In this document: piece after piece, positions 1 through 7,602 of the stretch
Numbering within the stretch: the first letter of the stretch is position 1
Layout: each line of letters begins with the position of its first letter
Assembly: GCA_031423755.1 (NCBI GenBank)
Contig: JANPGC010000276.1
Span: 1 to 18,474, forward strand
Length of the DNA: 18,474 nucleotides
Reading direction: 5' to 3'
Source: JANMEX01 sp031423755
GTDB taxonomy: Bacteria; Pseudomonadota; Alphaproteobacteria; Rhizobiales; Rhizobiaceae
Position numbers and translations under genes: made by a program
The notes under the pieces: generated by a model
What the model saw: the letters and a program-made list of their open reading frames with translations, nothing else
What the model was told of the DNA's origin: nothing
Databases searched by the model: none

Positions 1-49
1 ATAAGTATGCTCCGCTCCGGTTCTCGGAATATCACTCCATTTGGTTGAT

Positions 50-77
50 TTGACCGGATTTCGGGCGAGGCTATTCT
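50..77 (+). promoter_or_regulatory. Candidate sigma-70 promoter of the glp operon
   Basis: TTGACC (50-55) and TATTCT (72-77) are separated by 16 bases, a fair match to the housekeeping promoter, and end 44 bases before the glpS start. Bases 1-121 hold no recognisable gene. A TAA at 2-4 could be the stop codon of a gene upstream of the window (glpD or a glp regulator would be expected), but that cannot be tested here. I see no clear operator. Confidence 0.35.
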
Positions 78-121
78 ATCCAACAAGAATCCTGTCAATG
101 TGTTCGGGGCTGTAGCATTTC

Positions 122-1189
122 ATGACGCTGGAACTGAAGAATGTCGCCAAACGGGTCGGTGCTGACATGCACATTTACCCGACCGATCTGCGGTTTGAGC
201 GCGGTTCGTTCAACGTATTGCTGGGCACGACGCTCGCAGGCAAGACGACGATGATGCAGCTGATGGCCGGCATTCAAAAGCCGACAGGCGGCGAAATCTG
301 GTTCGACGGCAAGGATGTCACCCGCACGCCGGTGCAAAGGCGCAACGTCTCGGTCGTCTATCAGCAATTCATCAATTACCCGAATTTCACCGTCTACGAA
401 AACATCGCCTCGCCTCTGCGCGTCGCCAAATTGCCCGAGAGCGAAATCAAGGCGCGTGTCGGCAAGTTTGCTGACCTTTTGCGCCTGACGCCAATGCTCG
501 GGCGCAAACCATCCGAACTCTCTGGAGGCCAGCAGCAGCGCACCGCCATGGCGCGCGCGCTGGTCAAGGACGCCGATCTCGTGCTGCTTGACGAGCCGCT
601 CGCCAATCTTGATTTCAAGCTGCGCGAGGAATTGCGCGAGGAATTGCCGCGCCTGTTTCATGATCGCGACTGCATCGTGGTATACGCGACAACAGAGCCG
701 ACCGAGGCGCTGCTGTTCGGCGGCAACACAGCGGCGATGCAGGAAGGCCGCGTCACGCAGTTCGGTCCGACCGGCGAGATTTACCGCCAGCCGCAGGATC
801 TCACCACCGCCCGGGTGTTCTCGGAACCCCCAATGAATGTGGCTGAAGTCACCAAAACCGGCAATCAATTCTCGCTCGATGGCGCTATCAACTGGCACGC
901 CGAGGGCAAGCTCGCGGAGCTGCCGGAAGGTCGCTACACATTCGGCATCCGCCCACACCATGTGACACCCGCCAAACCCTCGGGCGCCTCGGTCAAGGTC
1001 AATGGCACGGTGAAAGTGGCTGAACTGTCCGGCTCGGAAAGCATCATCCACTTCGACATGCTCGGCAATCCCTGGGTTTCGCTCACCGCCGGCATTCACC
1101 CCTATTCGGCAGGCCAGAAAGCGGAACTCCATATGGATGTTGCGCACGGTTTCTACTTTGCCGCTGATGGCAAATTGATCGGGATGTGA
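122..1189 (+). CDS. glpS: Glycerol ABC transporter ATP-binding protein GlpS
   Basis: One of two ATPase subunits that would power glycerol import across the inner membrane. The 355-residue protein has an N-terminal ABC domain followed by a C-terminal regulatory (TOBE/MalK-like) domain from about residue 235. Visible motifs are Walker A GTTLAGKT (35-42), the Q-loop near Q81-Q82, an intact signature LSGGQ (133-137) and Walker B LVLLDEP (153-159, with E158). The switch histidine is missing: the H-loop reads YATTEPTEAL (188-197), with T191 where histidine is expected. This complements a defect in GlpT. The naming rests on the gene set GlpS-T-P-Q-U with DUF2160 known from Rhizobium. A looser alternative is a generic UgpC/MalK-type sugar ATPase. 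The first ATG (122) is used; its ribosome site is weak (GGGGC about 12 bases upstream). The next gene follows after 10 bases. Confidence 0.85.
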   Translation: MTLELKNVAKRVGADMHIYPTDLRFERGSFNVLLGTTLAGKTTMMQLMAGIQKPTGGEIWFDGKDVTRTPVQRRNVSVVYQQFINYPNFTVYENIASPLRVAKLPESEIKARVGKFADLLRLTPMLGRKPSELSGGQQQRTAMARALVKDADLVLLDEPLANLDFKLREELREELPRLFHDRDCIVVYATTEPTEALLFGGNTAAMQEGRVTQFGPTGEIYRQPQDLTTARVFSEPPMNVAEVTKTGNQFSLDGAINWHAEGKLAELPEGRYTFGIRPHHVTPAKPSGASVKVNGTVKVAELSGSESIIHFDMLGNPWVSLTAGIHPYSAGQKAELHMDVAHGFYFAADGKLIGM

Positions 1190-1199
1190 GGCGCGGATC

Positions 1200-2267
1200 A
1201 TGGCAAAAATTACCCTCAACGACCTGCGTCACTCCTACATGCCGAACCCTGAAAAGCCGGCTGACTATGCGCTGAAACGGCTTGATCTTGAATGGAAGGA
1301 TGGCGGGGCCTACGCGCTGCTCGGCCCGTCCGGTTGCGGCAAGACCACGCTGCTCAACATTATTTCCGGCCTGCTCATCCCCAGCCACGGACAGGTATTG
1401 TTCGGCGAGCAGGATGTCACCCGCCTGCCGACAGATGCCCGCAACATAGCGCAGGTTTTCCAGTTTCCGGTCGTCTATGACACGATGACGGTGTACGACA
1501 ATCTCGCCTTCCCGCTGCGCAATCGCGGTGTGCCGGAGGCGCAAGTTGACCAACGCGTTCGCACGATTGCCGAGATGACGGACCTGACCGGCATGCTCAA
1601 GCAACGTGCCTCCGGCCTCACCGCTGACGGCAAGCAGAAGATCTCACTTGGCCGGGGCTTGGTGCGCGAGAACGTCAACGCCATCATGTTCGATGAGCCT
1701 CTGACTGTCATTGATCCGCATCTGAAGTGGCTGTTGCGCTCCAAGCTGAAAGAGCTGCACCAGAAACTCGGCACCACGATGATCTATGTCACCCATGACC
1801 AGACCGAGGCCTTGACGTTCGCCGATCAGGTGGTGGTGATGAAGGATGGCGAAGTGGTGCAGAGCGGCACGCCGATTGAACTGTTTGAAAAGCCGCAGCA
1901 CACATTTGTCGGTCATTTCATCGGCTCGCCGGGCATGAACATCATGCCATGCACGGTGAGCGGCGGCAAAGTGCGTGTTGGCGAAAGCCTCATCGAGGTT
2001 GGCAACGCCAGAGTCCTGTATAACTTTGAAGGCACGTTCGAGCTTGGCGTCCGGCCGGAGTTCACATCATTTGCAGCTTCTGGCCTTCCGGTGAAAGTTG
2101 CTAAAGTGACTGACACCGGGCGCAACAAGATTGTCGATACGCGCCTGGGCGATCTGTCGATCAAGCTGCTGGTTGAAAATGGCGCGGCGATCCCGTCTGA
2201 AGGCGCGCATCTCGCCTTCGACACCGCGCATAGCCAGGTTTACGACAACGGCTGGCTGGTGGATTGA
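1200..2267 (+). CDS. glpT: Glycerol ABC transporter ATP-binding protein GlpT
   Basis: Second ATPase subunit of the glycerol importer, 355 residues, the same length as GlpS but diverged. The ABC domain comes first and the C-terminal regulatory domain starts near residue 235. Walker A is canonical, GPSGCGKT (42-49). The Q-loop glutamine is Q88, Walker B is AIMFDEP (161-167, with E166) and the switch histidine H199 is present in YVTHDQTEAL. The ABC signature is degraded: LTADGKQ (140-146) stands where LSGGQ is expected. So GlpT supplies good Walker A, Walker B and histidine parts but a poor signature, the reverse of GlpS, which suggests an obligate heterodimer. This GlpT is an ABC ATPase and is unrelated to the E. 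coli glycerol-3-phosphate antiporter of the same name. A GAGG lies 8 bases before the ATG. Four bases separate its stop from the next gene. Confidence 0.85.
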   Translation: MAKITLNDLRHSYMPNPEKPADYALKRLDLEWKDGGAYALLGPSGCGKTTLLNIISGLLIPSHGQVLFGEQDVTRLPTDARNIAQVFQFPVVYDTMTVYDNLAFPLRNRGVPEAQVDQRVRTIAEMTDLTGMLKQRASGLTADGKQKISLGRGLVRENVNAIMFDEPLTVIDPHLKWLLRSKLKELHQKLGTTMIYVTHDQTEALTFADQVVVMKDGEVVQSGTPIELFEKPQHTFVGHFIGSPGMNIMPCTVSGGKVRVGESLIEVGNARVLYNFEGTFELGVRPEFTSFAASGLPVKVAKVTDTGRNKIVDTRLGDLSIKLLVENGAAIPSEGAHLAFDTAHSQVYDNGWLVD

Positions 2268-2271
2268 GATC

Positions 2272-3135
2272 ATGAACAAGACCGTCAATCAAAAAGCCTG
2301 GTTCTTCGTCCTGCCCGTCGTCATCCTCGTCGCATTCAACGCGCTCATTCCGCTGATGACAGTCGTCAACTATTCCATGCAGGAAACATTCGGCGACAAC
2401 ACATTCTTCTGGTCCGGCGTACGTTGGTTCGAGCAGATTTTGCAGTCAGACCGTTTCTGGGCCTCACTCGGCCGCCAACTGTTCTTCACATTCACCATCC
2501 TCTTCATCGAAGTGCCGCTCGGCGTTGCCATCGCGCTGACCATGCCAAAAAAGGGCCCGTGGGTTTCTGTTTGCCTCGTTCTGATGGCACTGCCGCTGCT
2601 GATTCCGTGGAATGTCGTCGGCGCCATGTGGAACATTTTTGCCCTGCCGGACATTGGCCTCCTCGGCAAGCTGCTGAACTCCATTGGTTTTGACTACAAT
2701 TACACCCGCCAGACCGGCGATGCGTGGTTCACGCTGATCCTGATGGATGTCTGGCACTGGACCTCGCTGGTCGTGCTGCTCGCTTATGCCGGTCTGGTCT
2801 CGATACCTGACGCCTATTATCAGGCGGCGCTGATTGATGGCGCGTCGAAGTGGAAAATCTTCCGCTTCATCCAGCTGCCGAAAATGAAGCGCGTGCTCAC
2901 GATCGCAATCCTGCTGCGGTTCATGGACTCGTTCAACATCTACACCGAACCCGTGGTGCTGACCGGCGGCGGGCCGGGCAATTCCACCACGCTTTTGTCC
3001 ATTGACCTCGTCAAGATCGCGCTCGGCCAGTTCGACCTTGGCCCTGCGGCGGCGATGTCGCTGATCTACTTCCTCATCATATTGCTCACCAGCTGGATTT
3101 TCTACACGCTGATGATGCGCAACGAAGAACAATAG
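2272..3135 (+). CDS. glpP: Glycerol ABC transporter permease GlpP
   Basis: Inner-membrane permease of the MalF/UgpA type, 287 residues, with about six hydrophobic segments (roughly 9-33, 69-91, 97-122, 152-177, 207-227 and 257-281). The cytoplasmic EAA loop that docks on the ATPase is clear: QAALIDGASKWKIFRFIQLP (184-203). The frame stays open upstream into glpT, but the ATG at 2272 gives the usual MNKTVNQK start before the first membrane segment and fits translational coupling with glpT. It should pair with GlpQ to form the channel. Confidence 0.85.
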   Translation: MNKTVNQKAWFFVLPVVILVAFNALIPLMTVVNYSMQETFGDNTFFWSGVRWFEQILQSDRFWASLGRQLFFTFTILFIEVPLGVAIALTMPKKGPWVSVCLVLMALPLLIPWNVVGAMWNIFALPDIGLLGKLLNSIGFDYNYTRQTGDAWFTLILMDVWHWTSLVVLLAYAGLVSIPDAYYQAALIDGASKWKIFRFIQLPKMKRVLTIAILLRFMDSFNIYTEPVVLTGGGPGNSTTLLSIDLVKIALGQFDLGPAAAMSLIYFLIILLTSWIFYTLMMRNEEQ

Positions 3136-3144
3136 GAGGCTCCG

Positions 3145-3945
3145 GTGCGCGTTTCCAAATGGCTGGTGCCAACACTCTATATCTTGTTCCTGATGCTGCC
3201 GATCTATTGGCTGGTCTCGATGTCGTTCAAGACAACAAACGAAATCCTCGGTGGCTTCTCGTTGTTTCCGCAAAATTTCACGACCGAAAACTACGTCAAG
3301 ATATTCACCGACCCGACCTGGTATTGGGGCTACATAAACTCGCTGGCCTATGTGTCGCTGAACACGATCATCTCCGTCGCAGCCGCACTTCCGGCAGCCT
3401 ATGCCTTCTCGCGCTACCGCTTCCTTGGCGACAAGCATCTGTTTTTCTGGCTGCTGACCAACCGCATGGCCCCCGCCGCCGTGTTCGCCCTGCCGTTCCT
3501 GCAGCTTTATTCGTCTATCGGCCTGTTTGACTCATACCTCGCCGTGGCGCTCGCGCACACGCTGTTCAATGTGCCGCTGGCTGTCTGGATATTGGAAGGC
3601 TTCATGTCCGGCGTGCCGAAGGAACTGGATGAAACCGCCTATGTTGACGGCCACTCCTTCTTCGGCTTCTTCTTCAAGATATTCCTGCCCACCATTGCCG
3701 CAGGCATCGGCGTCGCCATTTTCTTCTGCTTCATGTTCTCATGGGTCGAACTGCTGCTGGCCAAGACACTTACTTCCGTCGAAGCCAAGCCTATCGCCGC
3801 CGTCATGACCCGCACGTCATCGACATCCGGCTATGAGCTCGGGCTGCTCGCCGCTGCCGGATCACTCACCATCATCCCCGGCGCCATCGTCATCTGGTTT
3901 GTCCGCAACTACATCGCCAAGGGCTTTGCCCTGGGCCGGGTTTAA
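3145..3945 (+). CDS. glpQ: Glycerol ABC transporter permease GlpQ
   Basis: Second inner-membrane permease, of the MalG/UgpE type, 266 residues with about six hydrophobic segments. The EAA loop is at 160-182 (ELDETAYVDGHS then FKIFLP, with the conserved G169). The start is GTG at 3145, preceded at 5 bases by a perfect AGGAGG (3134-3139) that overlaps the glpP stop. This strong ribosome site decides the start. The name glpQ follows the rhizobial glycerol transporter nomenclature; it is not the glycerophosphodiester phosphodiesterase also called GlpQ. Confidence 0.85.
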   Translation: MRVSKWLVPTLYILFLMLPIYWLVSMSFKTTNEILGGFSLFPQNFTTENYVKIFTDPTWYWGYINSLAYVSLNTIISVAAALPAAYAFSRYRFLGDKHLFFWLLTNRMAPAAVFALPFLQLYSSIGLFDSYLAVALAHTLFNVPLAVWILEGFMSGVPKELDETAYVDGHSFFGFFFKIFLPTIAAGIGVAIFFCFMFSWVELLLAKTLTSVEAKPIAAVMTRTSSTSGYELGLLAAAGSLTIIPGAIVIWFVRNYIAKGFALGRV

Positions 3946-3955
3946 GGAGAGCATC

Positions 3956-4237
3956 ATGGGTCTGTCATGGATGGCCTGGACCTGGCCGACCGCCGCATTC
4001 TTCATATTCGTGGCTTTGGCAATTTCCAGCATGGGGCTGTGGGAGTACAAGAGCCCCGGCGGCAATCCCCGCCGCGGCGTCTTCGGCCTCGACACCACGC
4101 GCGGCGACCGGCTGTTCATCTCTTTGCTGGGTTCGGCCTTTATCTTCCTGGCTTGGCTCGGTCTTTACGGCACCCCGTTGTGGGGGGCGCTCGTGATCGC
4201 AATTGCGTGGATGATCTTCGTCTTCCGAAAGGTGTGA
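3956..4237 (+). CDS. glpU: Small membrane protein GlpU (DUF2160 family)
   Basis: 93-residue protein with three hydrophobic segments (about 11-28, 52-70 and 73-90) and a short polar stretch containing SPGGNPRRGVFGLDTTRGDR. It matches my memory of the DUF2160 protein that lies directly after the two permease genes in rhizobial glycerol transport operons. Its molecular role is unknown; an accessory of the permease is the usual suggestion. The ATG at 3956 has AAGGAGA (3944-3950) 5 bases upstream, which decides the start although the frame stays open further upstream. In the known operon the binding-protein gene glpV comes next; here it does not. Confidence 0.75.
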   Translation: MGLSWMAWTWPTAAFFIFVALAISSMGLWEYKSPGGNPRRGVFGLDTTRGDRLFISLLGSAFIFLAWLGLYGTPLWGALVIAIAWMIFVFRKV

Positions 4238-4358
4238 AACCGGTCAAGCGCTTTGACTTTTCGCGCCAACCTATGGCAATGCCGCGCAACAACGCCTAAA
4301 TAGCCGCAAAGCGTGGCCCGGTTTGGGTGCCCCTTATGATTTGCGGGATTTCCGGTTT
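4238..4358 (+). promoter_or_regulatory. glpU-dnaJ intergenic region, probable dnaJ promoter region
   Basis: 121 bases with no gene and no convincing terminator. It must carry the dnaJ promoter unless dnaJ is read from the glp operon. TTGACT (4253-4258) followed by CCTATGG (4270-4276) faintly resembles an alphaproteobacterial heat-shock (RpoH) promoter, but the spacing is too short to call it. The end of the glycerol operon meets the start of a conserved rhizobial cluster here. Confidence 0.3.
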
Positions 4359-5483
4359 ATGAAGGCTGACTTTTACCAAACCCTTGGCGTTGCCAAATCT
4401 GCGGATGAAAAAGAGCTGAAAGCGGCCTATCGCAAGCTCGCAATGCAATTTCATCCGGACCGCAATCAGGGCGATGCGACTGCGGAAGGCAAGTTCAAGG
4501 AGTTGAACGAAGCCTATGAGACGCTGCGCGATCCGCAAAAGCGCGCTGCCTATGACCGGTTTGGCCATGCTGCGTTTGAAAACGGCGGTGGCGGACAGGG
4601 TGGTTTTGCCGGTGCCGGAGGCTTTGCCGACATTTTCGAGGATATTTTCGGCGAGATGATGGGTGGCCGTGGCCGTCGAGCGCCCGGCGGCCGTGAACGC
4701 GGCGCGGACCTTCGCTTCAACATGGAAATCACGCTCGAAGAGGCCTATGCCGGCAAAACCGCGCAAGTGCGCGTTCCCTCATCAATCGCCTGCGACGTGT
4801 GTTCCGGCACGGGCGCAAAGCCCGGCACGCAGCCGACAACCTGCGGCACCTGCAACGGCCAGGGCCGCGTGCGCGCATCCCAAGGCTTCTTCTCGGTCGA
4901 GCGCGCCTGTCCGACCTGCAATGGCCGTGGCACCATCATCAAGGACCCATGCACGAAATGCTCGGGTCAGGGGCGCGTCAATCAGGAGCGCTCGCTGTCG
5001 GTCAATATTCCGGCGGGCATCGAAGACGGCACCCGCATCCGCCTTGCCGGTGAAGGCGAAGCCGGTTCGCGCAGCGGTCCGGCGGGCGATCTCTACATCT
5101 TCATTTCGATCAAGCCGCATGAGTTTTTCCAGCGTGACGGGGCTGATCTTTACTGCAAGGTGCCGATTTCCATGACCACGGCAGCACTCGGCGGGCAGTT
5201 CGAAGTCGCCACGCTTGATGGTACGCAGACGCGCGTCAAGGTTCCGGATGGCACGCAGTACGGTCGCCAATTCCGCCTCAAAGGCAAGGGCATGCCGGTG
5301 CTGCGCCAGTCGGCAATGGGCGATCTCTACATCCAGATCGACATTGAAACGCCGCAGAACCTGACCAGCCGACAGCGAGAGTTGCTCGAAGAGTTCGAGA
5401 AACTCTCGTCGAAGGAAAACAGCCCTGAATCGAGTGGCTTCTTTTCGAGAATGAAAGATTTCTTTGAAGGTCTCGGCCAATAA
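4359..5483 (+). CDS. dnaJ: Chaperone protein DnaJ (Hsp40)
   Basis: Co-chaperone that delivers unfolded proteins to DnaK and stimulates its ATPase, in the cytoplasm. The 374-residue protein is full length. It has an N-terminal J domain with the HPD motif at 32-34, a Gly/Phe-rich linker (75-110), a zinc domain with four CxxCxGxG repeats starting at C145, C162, C184 and C198, then the substrate-binding C-terminal domains (about 208-340). The ATG at 4359 gives the standard MKADFYQTLGV start; a TTG at 4323 in the same frame would add 12 unlikely residues. In Rhizobium and Brucella dnaJ normally follows dnaK, but here the glycerol transporter occupies that place. The downstream genes (pmtA, a reductase, pyrF) agree with the usual rhizobial order as I remember it. 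Confidence 0.97.
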   Translation: MKADFYQTLGVAKSADEKELKAAYRKLAMQFHPDRNQGDATAEGKFKELNEAYETLRDPQKRAAYDRFGHAAFENGGGGQGGFAGAGGFADIFEDIFGEMMGGRGRRAPGGRERGADLRFNMEITLEEAYAGKTAQVRVPSSIACDVCSGTGAKPGTQPTTCGTCNGQGRVRASQGFFSVERACPTCNGRGTIIKDPCTKCSGQGRVNQERSLSVNIPAGIEDGTRIRLAGEGEAGSRSGPAGDLYIFISIKPHEFFQRDGADLYCKVPISMTTAALGGQFEVATLDGTQTRVKVPDGTQYGRQFRLKGKGMPVLRQSAMGDLYIQIDIETPQNLTSRQRELLEEFEKLSSKENSPESSGFFSRMKDFFEGLGQ

Positions 5484-5598
5484 CACGTGCCGGCGCGCAT
5501 CCGTGTGATTGATTGACTGCCGCCGCTTGCCTTTGCCGCCCGGCTGCGCCACTCATGCAACCGGCCCCGACGTGGCGGCAAACCGGCAGGAGCGCTCC

Positions 5599-6195
5599 GT
5601 GATCAATAATTTTGCCCGCAATTTCCGCAGCCGGTTTGCCGACGAATTGCGCTTTCTCGCCAATGCCAAGGCGCAGCCAAAGACCATCGGCGCCGTCTGG
5701 CCGACGGGTGCCGTCATGGCGCGGCGTATGGCAAGCATCGTTGATCCGCAAGCTGCGCTGCCGGTGCTTGAGCTTGGACCCGGCACCGGCTGCATCACCA
5801 AGGCGATTCTCGGGCGGGGCCTTCCCCCTGAGAGGCTCTATGCTGTCGAATATGCGGCGGAATTCGTTAGCGAGTTGAAGCGGCGCTTTCCGGACGCAAA
5901 CATACTGGGCGGCGACGCCTTCAACCTGGACGACACGCTTGGCGAATTTCGTGACCAGAAATTTGATTGCGCAGTTTCGGCGTTGCCGCTGCTGAATTTT
6001 CCACTCGCCATGCGTGAGCATCTTTTGGCCGACGTGCTTGGCCGCCTTTCTGCTGGAAGGCCGATGATCCAGTTTTCTTATGGGCCTTTTGCCCCGGTTC
6101 CTGCAAGGCCGGGTTTCTGGACGGTTGAGCGCTATGATTTTGTTTTGCGCAACATCCCGCCCGCCCGGCTCTGGCTTTATCGCAAGCCCGTTTGA
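5599..6195 (+). CDS. pmtA: PmtA-type phospholipid N-methyltransferase, copy 1
   Basis: SAM-dependent enzyme expected to methylate phosphatidylethanolamine toward phosphatidylcholine at the membrane surface. From the GTG at 5599 it is 198 residues, the usual PmtA length; AGGAG (5588-5592) lies 6 bases upstream. An in-frame start at 5509 is possible but adds 30 atypical residues. The SAM-binding motif I is VLELGPGTG (51-59), followed by the acidic YAVEYAAEF strand end. The basic, amphipathic-looking N-terminus (NNFARNFRSRF) resembles the membrane-binding helix known in Agrobacterium PmtA. A second, diverged copy follows at 6362. Which copy is the main PC-forming enzyme cannot be told from sequence. 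The alternative is a related KsgA/RsmA-like rRNA methyltransferase, which I consider less likely. Confidence 0.8.
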   Translation: MINNFARNFRSRFADELRFLANAKAQPKTIGAVWPTGAVMARRMASIVDPQAALPVLELGPGTGCITKAILGRGLPPERLYAVEYAAEFVSELKRRFPDANILGGDAFNLDDTLGEFRDQKFDCAVSALPLLNFPLAMREHLLADVLGRLSAGRPMIQFSYGPFAPVPARPGFWTVERYDFVLRNIPPARLWLYRKPV

Positions 6196-6224
6196 CCCTG
6201 AACATTGCCGACTGAGAACCAATG

Positions 6225-6251
6225 AATGTCGCTGCTTGTCTGCGACATTTT
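6225..6251 (+). terminator. Probable rho-independent terminator after pmtA copy 1
   Basis: A perfect 8-bp inverted repeat, AATGTCGC (6225-6232) and GCGACATT (6242-6249), with a 9-base loop, followed by TTCTTG. The stem is moderate and the T tract weak, but it begins 29 bases after the pmtA stop in a 166-base gap. It would separate the expression of the two methyltransferase genes. Confidence 0.55.
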
Positions 6252-6361
6252 CTTGTTGAAATGCGCCAAACTTACTTTAGGGAAGTGTCTGGCCATCTTG
6301 GCAGTCGCCACCCGTAGGGATTGCGATCATCGCGGGCTTAAGAGGTCCAAAAGGGAAGCGC

Positions 6362-6958
6362 ATGCAACAGAAATTCAAACGGATGATCGCCAACCGTTTC
6401 AGCGACGACGCGCGGTTCTTCAAGGTGTGGCTTTCCAATGCCCGGCAGGTCGGCACGCCTCTGGCTACCTCAGCCTGGACCGGCAAGGCCATGTCCGCGC
6501 AGATTGATCTGTCTTCCGGCCTTCCGGTGCTTGAGCTTGGTCCGGGCACAGGTTCCATAACCAGGGAAATTCTCCAGCGTGGTGTGCCCCAGGAAAAGCT
6601 CGTTGCCGTGGAATATTCGCCGGAGTTCGTCACGCGGCTCAAACAGCTTTTTGCGCACGTGGATATCCGCCAAGGCGACGCGTTCAATTTGTGCAAGACT
6701 TTGGGCGATGACGCGGGAATGATCTTTGACTGTGTGATTTCGGCCGTGCCGCTGCTCAATGTTCCGGCAACGCAGCGCGCAGAATTTGTGATCAATGCCT
6801 TGAAAAGAGTGCCGCCCGGACGGCCTCTTGTGCAGGTCACCTACGGAGCGCTTTGCCCTGCGCCCGTGCCTGAGGGGGTGAAGGCGGAGCGGACAGAGAT
6901 CATTTTCCGCAATTTGCCCCCGGCGCACATCTGGACTTTCCGCCGGTTTGCCTCTTAG
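6362..6958 (+). CDS. PmtA-type phospholipid N-methyltransferase, copy 2
   Basis: Second PmtA-family SAM methyltransferase, also 198 residues. It shares with copy 1 the motif VLELGPGTGSIT (57-68), the LVAVEYSPEFV strand, GDAFNL, the SAVPLLN motif, and the C-terminal FRNLPPAHIWTF (copy 1 has LRNIPPARLWLY). Elsewhere it has diverged strongly, so the duplication is old or one copy came from elsewhere. The N-terminus is basic (QQKFKRMIANRF), as expected for membrane binding. AGGGA (6352-6356) sits 5 bases before the ATG. It probably heads an operon with the flavin reductase (53-base gap) and pyrF. A different substrate, such as mono- or dimethyl-PE rather than PE, is possible but is inference. Confidence 0.75.
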   Translation: MQQKFKRMIANRFSDDARFFKVWLSNARQVGTPLATSAWTGKAMSAQIDLSSGLPVLELGPGTGSITREILQRGVPQEKLVAVEYSPEFVTRLKQLFAHVDIRQGDAFNLCKTLGDDAGMIFDCVISAVPLLNVPATQRAEFVINALKRVPPGRPLVQVTYGALCPAPVPEGVKAERTEIIFRNLPPAHIWTFRRFAS

Positions 6959-7011
6959 GGTCCGCTACGACAAAACGGGTTGGAAAAGCCTGTCGGCAGG
7001 AACAAGACGCG

Positions 7012-7602
7012 ATGCATCCACGCATACTCATATTCAACGGGTCCAACCGATCCGGCTCTTACAGCGGCAAAGTCGCAGATGCAGCGATGCGCGAACTCTC
7101 AAAGCTCGACGTGGAGGTCACGCGCATAGCCTTTACCGACTATCCGCTTCCTCTGATGGATGAAGATCTGGAGCGCGAAAAGGGCATCCCCGAAAATGCG
7201 TTGAAACTCGCTCGCCTGTTTGCGGCGCATGACGGGTTTTTTATCGCGACGCCTGAATACAATGGCTCGATACCGCCGCTCTTGAAGAATGTCATCGACT
7301 GGGTCAGCCGTGTCTCGCGCGATGGCGACAAGCCATTGAAAGCATATGCGGGGAAAGTTGTGGCGCTGGCCTCCTCATCCAACGGTCACTTTGCGGGCGT
7401 GAGAGCCATCATCCACCTGCGCGCAGTGCTTTCGCATGTCGGCCTGCAAGTCGTCTCTGAACAACTCTCCGTTCCCAACGCACAGGACGCATTCGACGAC
7501 ATGGGCCGGTTGAAGGAAGAGCGGACGCAGAAAAATCTCGAACGCAGCGTCCTCTCGCTTGTCGAACACGCCGCGTTTGAAGCGGGAAAGCAGCCAAAAT
7601 GA
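7012..7602 (+). CDS. NADPH-dependent FMN reductase family protein
   Basis: Cytoplasmic flavodoxin-fold oxidoreductase of 196 residues, the usual size for this family (ChrR/YieF and azoreductase-like). The N-terminal phosphate-binding loop GSNRSGSYSGK (10-20) and the flavin-contacting PEYNGSIPPLLKN (81-93) are textbook family motifs. FMN is the expected cofactor. The physiological acceptor (quinone, azo dye, chromate or free flavin) cannot be read from sequence. An AGGAA-type site lies about 10 bases before the ATG. The stop overlaps the pyrF start by 4 bases (ATGA), so the two are translationally coupled. Confidence 0.85.
   Translation: MHPRILIFNGSNRSGSYSGKVADAAMRELSKLDVEVTRIAFTDYPLPLMDEDLEREKGIPENALKLARLFAAHDGFFIATPEYNGSIPPLLKNVIDWVSRVSRDGDKPLKAYAGKVVALASSSNGHFAGVRAIIHLRAVLSHVGLQVVSEQLSVPNAQDAFDDMGRLKEERTQKNLERSVLSLVEHAAFEAGKQPK

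Noticed and set aside
95..1219. Long open frame on the - strand (374 codons) opposite glpS
   Set aside because: It mirrors the glpS codons, runs past both glpS ends by chance, and has shadow-like composition.
2464..3438. Long open frame on the - strand (324 codons) opposite glpP and glpQ
   Set aside because: It lies antisense to two clear permeases, is rich in Arg, His and Gln as expected from a shadow frame, and shows no family motif.
4253..4276. RpoH heat-shock promoter for dnaJ
   Set aside because: TTGACT and CCTATGG are present but the spacing is several bases short of known alphaproteobacterial heat-shock promoters, so I list only the region.
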